Shown here one piece after another: positions 5,801 to 10,650 of a stretch of 10,650 bases of DNA (positions are counted from its first letter, which is position 1; every line of letters starts with the position of its first letter). Under the pieces are notes generated by a model. The model saw only the letters and a program-made list of their open reading frames with translations. It did no database searches and was not told where the DNA came from. The translations under genes and the position numbers were made by a program. Origin of the DNA: Isohypsibius dastychi (Eukaryota > Tardigrada > Eutardigrada > Parachela > Isohypsibiidae). Location: positions 1 through 10,650 of the forward strand of contig JAQIWT010001480.1 in the NCBI GenBank assembly GCA_034696485.1. Reading direction: 5' to 3'.

Positions 5801-8708
5801 AGAGCGTGACAGGAACGGACAAAGAAACAGAAAGAAATGACATCAAGTGAGCACCAGTTTTACCATGGGCATAGCGACAACAGAATGCAACTTCTCGCTT
5901 GCAATTACCCAACAAGAATTTAGACTACCAAAATCTGGTACGAGGTAACGATCCATTTGTGGCAGGCCAGGAAATAATGTGGCAGACCAAAATCAGAAAA
6001 GTAAAACAATCAAAAGGCAATCAAATCCGGTCAGCTTATCATAAGAAGTGGGCTTTTGTTATAACTATCAAATCGTAATCCGTTTTGAGCGTTAAAGGTT
6101 CAATCATCATTTGAGTTAGTTTTTTTGGATTCTCAACATGGATAGTACTATGGATAGTACTCTGCTGTATAACGGGTCTTTTTTTTCCGGGTTCAGTTCC
6201 CTTAGCCTGACCTCAATGGAGCAAGCAATGCATGCTGCCATGAACAATAGAATTAAAATTGGACGAGCTGCTAAGCATTTTGGAGTGAATCGGTCTTTTT
6301 TGAGAACTTTCATCAAGAACTACAAGATGAAACAAGATTTACTTAATGTCAGAGCTACAAATTTCCCAACGTTCGTCGATCTTCAAGAAATAAAAGGAAA
6401 TGACCGAGTCAGGAACCATCTTATGTGATTCTCTTGTTAACAATTCTGATTGAATTTAATAACTTGATTTTCATCCTGAGCTCTTCTACTGTAGTAAAAA
6501 TGACCGCACTAAAAAGCCTTTATCCAGATATAGACTAACACAGTTGCTATTCTCTATGCGGGCCCGCTAAGATGCCAGCTGGGCGCATTTGGTCTGCCAC
6601 ATTGTTTGCTACAAATGGATCGTTCGTTACCATTTTTCTGAACTCCCCGTTTTCTTGAGCCCGGGGTTCACAAACCCCGTTTTTGTGAACCGTTCAAGGT
6701 TCACAAACCCCGTTTTATTGACCCAACCGCTTTTTCTGAACCGGTTCAGAAAACCCGTTTTCGTGAACCCTCCACCGTTTACAGTTTTTGTCACTTGTAA
6801 ATTAGGGAGAATAGCTCATTTCATGATACATCTTTTTCTACAGAAAGCTAACGCTCGGGGCATGGCGCAGTATATGAGACACGCAGAAAACTAGTGTATA
6901 CATTTTGAAACGGCTGACTGAAAAGCTGAAACTGAACTTAAGACTGAGCTGTATAGTCAGATGAGCTGTTCTCCCTGATCTGCAAGTGAAAAAACCGTAA
7001 ACGGTGAAGGGTTCAAGAAAACGGGTTTTCTGAATCGGTTCAGAAAAACGGTTGGGTTCAAGAAAACGGAGTTTGTGAACCTTTAACGGTTCACAAAAAC
7101 GGGGTTTGTGAATCCTGGGTTCAAGAAAACGGGGATTTCAGAAAAACGGTTACAATCGTTACCTCGTATATCATATCATACGATATTATTAACAAATTGT
7201 TTTCTTGCGCACGATTGTAAATGCGACCTGGCCTATGTCACCGTAATCATCGGGTTTAAAACGTTGGAAAACCCGACTTTTGAAGGCAGGTCGACATTTG
7301 GGGCAACCAAACCATTGACTCGAAGGGTCCAGTTTTTCGTTTTTGTCATCTTGCGCAACTGGTATCAACATTTTAACATACATGCTCATGTTATAAAATT
7401 GGTAATTGTAAAATGCAAATTTGACTCAAGAATTTTTCGGAGATCGTACTACACCGTAACCGGAAATGACTGGTTTTCAGGTCCATGTGTGTGAAACCAA
7501 CTGAGACATCAGAGACTCCGATTGTTTCAACTCACTTTCGAAAGACGGAAGTGAGGATTTTTTTAGAATTAGTTGCCATGGTAACGAGGTATGGTTGGAA
7601 TATTGCGAGAACTTGTCAGAAAACATCTTCTTGACCATTTTTGCGCCTGGACATTGTAGTCTGCCATGGATTCGCGTGGCATGGACGCAGAAAACAAGGC
7701 TCAACCCAAATGCTGCAGAGTACACGCTACGTTTTGCTTTCACTCAGAATTGTTGACTGTTTAATATGGAAAATGATCATAAATATTCATGTTGATTAGA
7801 AGATTGGTTTTCATTCGGAATTCGGTGGAGAATTTGCTAATCATTACTGTTATGGGTGAACGGGGGTTAATGAGTGAGTGGATATGAGTGGGTCTGTTCA
7901 CAGTGACTGAAAAATATTCCTACTTCTCCCGACCAAAAGGAAACGGGGAGACGATATGCCACTCGCAGGTGGGCATATGAGAAAGCGTTCAGAAACGAAT
8001 TTTGCAGGAATATTTTCGCTATATTTTTTGATTCTTTATACTGTGTTTATACTCCCGATTCTTTCCTGGCTCGAAGTCGATTTATAGGTCATACCCCTCG
8101 GAGGCGGGGGGGGGGGGAGGGAAGGAAGAAGGACAAAAACTGAGTCTGAAAGAACTTCTTGATACGTACCAGATATTCAAGTTGTAATACCCAAGTCTGA
8201 TGCTGAAATAAAGGTCGCCAGTACTTTGAAGCTTTTCTGCTTGAGTTGTGAGCTGGAAGGTCAAAGTCTCCAGTTTGCCCTCTTCGAGATCATCGAAAGC
8301 TAGAAGATGCGATGCTGTGACATAGTGATCTGTGCAAGCAGGACCGAACACTGCTCGTCCAAGTAATGTTCCGGTCTCCCGCATTGTCCAGGATCCGCCT
8401 GACGGACTGACAGCCGTAGTTGCCAATTCAACAGTCTTTTTTCCACATTCTATATTGAGAGCTTTGTCAGGGGATTCACACGAGTCAGTGCTCAGGAAAT
8501 TGTATTCCTTGAACTTGATATCAAAGTTCACTTTATAAATTGAAGAAGCCTTGATTTTCGCATCCTCAAGAACAGGGATAACCTTATCATAATCTGCCGG
8601 TTCGCTGGTTCCTTTGAATAATAATAAACCAACTGGATAGTGGATGATAGTTTCGGGAGCAGATGCCGTCACCCGAACCAAAAGGACCATGAGAATATTG
8701 ATGTGCAT
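2434..8708 (-). CDS. ANF-receptor-domain protein (receptor guanylate cyclase-like ectodomain), five spliced exons
   Basis: Spliced coding sequence, join of 8708-8170, 5322-5225, 4478-4308, 4248-4096 and 2816-2434, giving about 447 residues. Residues 1-17 (MHINILMVLL...TASA) form a signal peptide. The rest reads as one ANF_receptor ligand-binding domain: VGLLLF near 26, a DSC cysteine near 77, FGPAC near 121-125, YKW...AAIYD near 191-201, FVLLASPSKV...YVFIAADP near 271-305, FYSAAYYDAMLLLAKLL and NVNDTFHDPKGNVSV near the end. This order and spacing match the extracellular domains of natriuretic peptide receptors and membrane guanylate cyclases, which bind peptides or other ligands outside the cell. 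Every junction is GT/AG with matching phase (2, 1, 1, 1). Introns are 2847, 746, 59 and 1279 bp. The start is the first ATG before the hydrophobic leader; an in-frame GTG lies six bases upstream. No transmembrane, kinase-homology or cyclase part is visible: it may end at the TGA at 2436-2434 or be spliced onward. The family call is firm; the ligand and the 3' end are unknown. Confidence 0.8.
2978..3001. repeat. Inverted repeat, 9-bp arms, in intron 4
   Basis: CAGGTCAAT, a six-base loop (AAGCTG), then ATTGACCTG. A second perfect hairpin, TGATTGAT facing ATCAATCA, lies at 3085-3104. Both use related ATTGA/TCAAT words; no element boundaries are evident. Confidence 0.6.
3085..3104. repeat. Inverted repeat, 8-bp arms, in intron 4
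   Basis: TGATTGAT (3085-3092) and ATCAATCA (3097-3104) with a four-base loop. Role unknown. Confidence 0.6.
4096..4248 (-). CDS. Exon 4: FVLLASPSKVKRIMLAAKKLG block
   Basis: 153 bp. The acceptor is ttctgctgcag|TA and the donor CGCG|GTATGA. It codes FVLLASPSKVKRIMLAAKKL, then GFTDGSYVFIAADPLGEQYT. This is a near-consensus copy of the most conserved ANF_receptor stretch (vivllaspe-vr-imlaA--lg-t-g-YVFi--D) and is the strongest single piece of evidence for the family. The intron before it is only 59 bp. Confidence 0.87.
4308..4478 (-). CDS. Exon 3: central ANF-receptor segment
   Basis: 171 bp. The acceptor is ...atcgtgtttcag|AT and the donor CGAC|GTGGGT. It codes LHLTVYNGLITASAMYAKIQ at the start and SSLEEVIASCLKCGATSSR at the end, leading into the 'RvfvllAsp' block of exon 4. 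Phase in and out are both 1. The donor has G at +3 and is weaker than the others, so the last few residues are the least certain part. Confidence 0.78.
4518..4551. repeat. Perfect 34-bp palindrome in intron 2
   Basis: CAATTGTTGAACGGCAT is followed directly by its exact reverse complement, with no spacer; the centre lies between 4534 and 4535. It is 40 bp upstream of the exon 3 acceptor. Just after it (4551-4567) the 7-mer GTCACAT occurs twice, two bases apart. Flanking bases do not extend the symmetry. Confidence 0.9.
4639..4665. repeat. Hairpin-forming inverted repeat in intron 2
   Basis: GTGAGAAT (4639-4646) faces ATTCTCAC (4658-4665) across 11 bases. It is a perfect 8-bp stem. Role unknown. 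Confidence 0.6.
5225..5322 (-). CDS. Exon 2: LLLTYVMAKHYKW...AAAIYD segment
   Basis: 98 bp with acceptor ...tatttgtag|G and donor AACG|GTCAGT. It codes LLLTYVMAKHYKWTSAAAIY followed by DTNDKAQIEYFN. This is the family's 'll-hf-W--valiyd' block. It enters with one base (completing Trp180) and leaves with one (G of Asp213), matching both neighbouring exons. Confidence 0.82.
5366..5383. repeat. C homopolymer tract near the 3' end of intron 1
   Basis: CCT followed by 15 C (5369-5383). On the transcribed minus strand this is a G-run, about 44-61 nt before the exon 2 acceptor. Positions 5366-5380 are the exact reverse complement of 8106-8120. Confidence 0.9.
5738..5783. repeat. Fragment resembling the arm of elements B and C
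   Basis: The stretch GAACCGGTTTGAAAACCGTT followed by GGGTCCGAAAAAACAGTTAC resembles the B arm around 7031-7060 (GAATCGGTTCAGAAAAACGG then TTGGGTTCAAG). It is short and diverged, with no visible partner arm, so it could be an old remnant in intron 1. Confidence 0.35.
6138..6428 (+). CDS. Small psq-type helix-turn-helix protein inside element A (transposase N-terminal remnant)
   Basis: The ORF codes 96 residues. Positions about 25-63 read SLTSMEQAMHAAMNNRIKIG followed by RAAKHFGVNRSFLRTFIKNY. This fits the psq helix-turn-helix pattern (two helices, then 'kAAk-fgV-rstLr'), the DNA-binding start of pogo/Tigger transposases and of proteins derived from them. Full transposases of that group are several hundred residues with a second CENP-B-like motif and a DDE domain; none follows here before the TGA or the element's end. 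The first eight codons are a 12-bp tandem duplication (MDSTMDST). It is probably a leftover N-terminal piece. If still translated it could bind the element's own ends. Expression is unknown. Confidence 0.6.
   Translation: MDSTMDSTLLYNGSFFSGFSSLSLTSMEQAMHAAMNNRIKIGRAAKHFGVNRSFLRTFIKNYKMKQDLLNVRATNFPTFVDLQEIKGNDRVRNHLM
6625..7154. mobile_element. Element B: foldback-like miniature transposon inserted in element A's right TIR
   Basis: It is flanked by the 6-bp direct repeat ATCGTT (6619-6624 and 7155-7160). Its ends pair base for base from the outermost position: 6625 onward reads CGTTACCATTTTTCTGAACT, and 7154 backward on the other strand reads TGTAACCGTTTTTCTGAAAT. Both arms are long (roughly 150 bp) and built from repeated units around GGTTCACAAACCCCGTTTT, CCGTTTTCTTGAACCC and GAACCGGTTC. 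One unit is itself a palindrome, GGTTCACAAA (6665-6674) facing TTTGTGAACC (6682-6691). The core (about 6790-6990) has no convincing ORF. It resembles element C throughout, so both belong to one family. Superfamily unknown. Confidence 0.8.
7926..8015. repeat. Dispersed hairpin repeat, copy 3, in intron 1
   Basis: ATATGCC (7954-7960) and GGCATAT (7972-7978) form the stem, continued by AC/GT past one bulged G. The flanks match copies 1 and 2 in part. It lies about 200 bp downstream of the exon 1 donor in transcript direction. Confidence 0.45.
8106..8120. repeat. G homopolymer tract near the 5' end of intron 1
   Basis: Twelve G then AGG. In the transcript this is CCU followed by a C-run, starting about 50 nt after the exon 1 donor. 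It is complementary over 15 bases to the tract at 5366-5380. Confidence 0.9.
8170..8708 (-). CDS. Exon 1: signal peptide and N-terminal lobe of ANF-receptor domain
   Basis: Encodes residues 1-179 plus two bases of a Trp codon. The donor is TG|GTACGT, with the intron beginning at 8169. It contains the leader, VGLLLF, the DSC and IECGKK cysteines, and the family motif VFGPAC followed by TASHLLAFDD. The end, LYFSIRLGYYNLNIW, corresponds to the 'Y-ptf-Rt-ps' stretch of the family. This only makes sense if it is spliced to the exon at 5322, 2.85 kb away. Confidence 0.82.
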
Positions 8709-8933
8709 GATCACTGTATACCACTCACTTTGTGACTAATACGAATAGTTTCTGTGTTTTGTATCGAACACTATTTCTACGCTGCCTAGTGAAATCATGC
8801 AGCTATGATTGAACGATCCGTTGTGGATTCGATATTGTAATATCAAGAACATCTATGAGCTTCGAAGATGTTTTGGTGCATCAGTCAGACTGCCTGGATA
8901 TATAATGTGGCTTGCTCCTGGTAATTATCTGTT

Positions 8934-9584
8934 GGAAAGAGCTCGGGCACCATCGACACCATCCATTTCCTCGGGGCACCATTCTCCAGGAATTGACCAC
9001 ACCACTCTGACCTCGGGGCACCATTCACCAAAAATATTTTTGAACGTGCGAGTGAAACTGTTTTTGTGAGCTCTCTGTTTTCTTGAACCCGGGGTTCACA
9101 AGCCACGTTTTTGTGAACCGTTCAGGGTTCACAAACCCCGTTTTCTTGAACCCTACACCGTTTACGATTTTTGTCACTTGCAAAACAGGGAGAATAACTC
9201 ATCTCATGATACAACTTTTTCTTCGGAAAATTCACGTTCGGGGTAGGGTGCAATATGTGGAACTAGCAGGAATACTAGTGTTTACATTTTGAGAGGGCTG
9301 ACTGAAAAGCTGAAACTGAAACTAAAACTGAGCTGTATTATCAGATGAGCTATTCTCCATCATTTGCAAGTGACAGTAACCGTGAACGGTGTAGGGTTCA
9401 AGAAAACGGGTTTTGTGAACCGGTTCAGAAAAACGGTTGTGTTCAAGAAAAATAAGAAATTAAAAGGTTTCATTAATTTCACGAACAAATGGTGCCCCAA
9501 GGATTGAACACCAGGGAAAACAATGGTGCCCCGAGGTCAGAGTGGTGTAGTCAATTCGAGTCGATGGTGCCCCGAGCTCTTTCC
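8934..9584. mobile_element. Element D: TIR element with 9-bp target duplication
   Basis: The direct repeat TTATCTGTT stands on both sides (8925-8933, 9585-9593). The ends are GGAAAGAGCTCGGG and CCCGAGCTCTTTCC. Inside, each arm carries three copies of one motif: GGGCACCAT at 8945, GGGGCACCAT at 8973 and 9015 on the left, ATGGTGCCCC at 9489, 9523 and 9564 on the right. A longer inverted block (8993-9025 against 9522-9554) is nearly identical. A 9-bp duplication and repeated subterminal motifs fit Mutator-like or foldback elements, but no transposase is present. It contains element C and sits about 226 bp upstream of the ANF-receptor start codon. Confidence 0.85.
9053..9472. mobile_element. Element C: shorter copy of the element B family, inside element D
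   Basis: The left end TGAAACTGTTTTTGTGAG aligns with B's end TGTAACCGTTTTTCTGAA, and the right end (inverted) begins TGAAACC. The interior matches B over most of its length: GTTTAC...TTTTTGTCACTTG, GGGAGAATAACTCAT, GGCTGACTGAAAAGCTGAAA, ACTGAGCTGTAT and CAGATGAGCT all have counterparts. It lacks part of B's arm repeats (about 60 bp on the left, more on the right). No target duplication is visible at these boundaries, so it may be the native core of D rather than a later insertion. Confidence 0.65.
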
Positions 9585-9593
9585 TTATCTGTT

Positions 9594-9973
9594 CGACCAT
9601 GTGGAATGACCGGGCGATGTCAGACCTTTCTCTTGGCTTGCTTTTGTTTCCTTCCCAGATCACCGGTGCAAAATTGACTGAATAATTTAACTCCAAAGCT
9701 AGCTGGAAATAAAACAACATTTAACATATTAAGTGTTGTCTGACAAGCTGAACGGTAAAGTTCATTGGTCGCCAGTACTACGCCGAGATCGGTGTCTGGG
9801 TAAGCATTCCCTGTGCTGAATTCTTTGAATGTGTGGAGCTGAGTGGATTGATTTGGGCCTCCCAGTCTGGTGCATGATATTACTTTCAAATGAAATTACT
9901 TTTCTGAGACACAGCTGGCCCACTCGACAGCACGTAATACACACCACAAAAAAATTGACCCGGCGAGCAGCAT
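9594..9973 (-). pseudogene. Possible relic or 5' part of a second ANF-receptor-like gene
   Basis: An ATG at 9973 opens a leader-like peptide, MLLAGSIFLWCVLRAVEWAS, with a donor-like GTAATT at 9899. Further down come segments TGNAYPDTDLGVVLATNELY and, after a good acceptor (ttttatttccag), LALELNYSVNFAPVIWEGNK. The last shows a loose match to exon 1 of the intact gene (YSVNF/YKVNF, then E-N) and ends in SDIARSFHMVEQI exactly where element D is inserted. Without D the frame would stop after about 14 more codons. Splice phases between the pieces do not close cleanly and the implied introns are very short, so this is either a decayed tandem copy or a wrong guess. Confidence 0.3.
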
Positions 9974-10472
9974 AAGAGCCAATCGACGACGCAGAAAGAG
10001 ATAATGCTGTGTTCGAAATCCATGGAAGAAGATTGCGTATAAAAAGGCCCTATAAGGTTGATGGCAAGCAAAATCTGGTCGGAAAAACAAATTCCGTTCG
10101 CGTCGCAAGTATAAAGCCGCAACAAATTTGAACCAACCAGACATTTATTTGAATTCATTGAAAGTAGCCAGCGCTACGAACACTTATAAATTTGGCTCAG
10201 AAAATGCGCTGGCCCCGCACAATGAATGTGTAGCCGTCATTTAGATTTCTTATTGTGAGTTGTATAGTATAGTCGTTTCGGCTCAGGTAGCGGGAGGCTC
10301 TTCTTTTGCAGAATTAGTCTTCCCTTAGTATTATGATGACATTCAGGCATCACACTTACAGACCCGACCCTCAGATTCAGATTTCAGGCTCAGACGTCAA
10401 GCCTCAGGTTTCAGACTCGCGCACTTACAAGCAAACCACGGGAACGCGTTAAATTCAAAAAAATAACTGAAA
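9974..10472. other. No supported gene
   Basis: Open frames at 9886-10158 on the minus strand cover the leader-like peptide discussed at 9973 but no known domain beyond it. Around 10360-10420 there is a degenerate run of CAGA/CTCAG words without a clean period. Confidence 0.5.
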
Positions 10473-10499
10473 AGTGCAAAAAATTGGATTTTTTGCACT
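10473..10499. repeat. Hairpin with 11-bp perfect arms
   Basis: AGTGCAAAAAA, loop TTGGA, then TTTTTTGCACT. It lies in a region without genes. A nested inverted pair follows at 10599-10635 (AACGC/GCGTT around CGAAAT/ATTTCG). Confidence 0.7.
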
Positions 10500-10650
10500 G
10501 ATAATTGTCTCACCAATGACTCGGTTGATTTGAGGCGCTAAAGCGGACAAAAAAGGGAAGAAAGGACTCGGGTTTTACCAACGTAAACTGACGGGGCTAA
10601 CGCCTTCGAAATTGTACGATTTCGGACTTAGCGTTTGCACAACTTCGAAT

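Larger units (their letters stand above)
5939..7168. mobile_element. Element A: pogo/Tc1-like DNA transposon derivative with TA target duplication
   Basis: The left end reads CGAGGTAACGATCCATTTGT (5941-5960). The right end is its exact reverse complement, but split in two: ACAAATGGATCGTT at 6611-6624 and ACCTCG at 7161-7166, with element B between them. TA flanks both ends (5939-5940, 7167-7168), the target duplication of Tc1/mariner/pogo elements. A second inverted block, AATGTGGCAGACCAAA at 5976-5991, matches 6588-6603 inverted. Without B the element is about 694 bp. It holds one ORF (6138-6428, + strand) with a psq-type DNA-binding motif and no DDE catalytic domain, so it looks non-autonomous. 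It lies in intron 1 of the ANF-receptor gene, opposite to the gene's direction. Confidence 0.85.

Noticed and set aside
6589-6894. ORF with repeated FTNPVF/FVNR peptides in element B (a similar one at 9083-9292 in element C)
   Set aside because: The peptide repeat is a by-product of the arm's DNA repeats (GGTTCACAAACCCCGTTTT); it lies in an inverted-repeat arm, not in a protein-coding region.
7477-7743. Minus-strand ORF of 88 codons in intron 1, ending PSFESELKQSESLMSQLVSH
   Set aside because: It superficially recalls the 'PSf----l--ll-hf-W' stretch of ANF receptors, but exon 1 and exon 2 already join perfectly in frame across that part and no fitting phase or donor was found.
1-10650. tRNA, rRNA, CRISPR or bacterial operon signals
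   Set aside because: None seen on reading both strands; the spliced gene and the transposon types indicate a eukaryotic genome.

Overview
The window looks like metazoan, probably invertebrate, nuclear DNA. It has intron-containing coding pieces with GT/AG junctions, no bacterial gene packing or ribosome binding sites, AT-rich introns, and several miniature transposons with clear inverted repeats. A tardigrade or another ecdysozoan with many ANF-receptor genes is a reasonable guess. Nothing in the sequence fixes the species.

The one well supported gene is on the minus strand (8708 down to at least 2434). Five exons can be joined by consensus splice sites with matching phase at every junction. 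They encode a secreted or membrane-anchored protein: a signal peptide followed by a complete ligand-binding domain of the ANF receptor / receptor guanylate cyclase family (periplasmic-binding-protein fold). As far as can be read, the protein is about 447 residues. No transmembrane segment, kinase-homology domain or cyclase domain could be found, so it either ends as an ectodomain-only protein or continues through exons I could not settle.

The 2.85 kb first intron (5323-8169) is a transposon nest. Element A (5939-7168) has perfect 20-bp terminal inverted repeats (TIRs), a TA target duplication and a small psq-type helix-turn-helix ORF (6138-6428). Its right TIR was split by element B (6625-7154), a foldback-like element with a 6-bp target duplication. 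Near its two ends the intron carries a C-run and a G-run that are exact 15-bp reverse complements.

Upstream of the gene, 8934-9584 is element D, with a 9-bp target duplication and three GGGGCACCAT motifs near each end. It contains element C, a second copy of the B family. D lies about 226 bp from the gene's start codon and next to a possible relic of a second ANF-like gene (about 9594-9973, minus), which it may have broken.

The regions 1-2230 and 10000-10650 contain no gene I can defend. They hold copies of a small dispersed hairpin repeat, diverged direct repeats and some hairpins.
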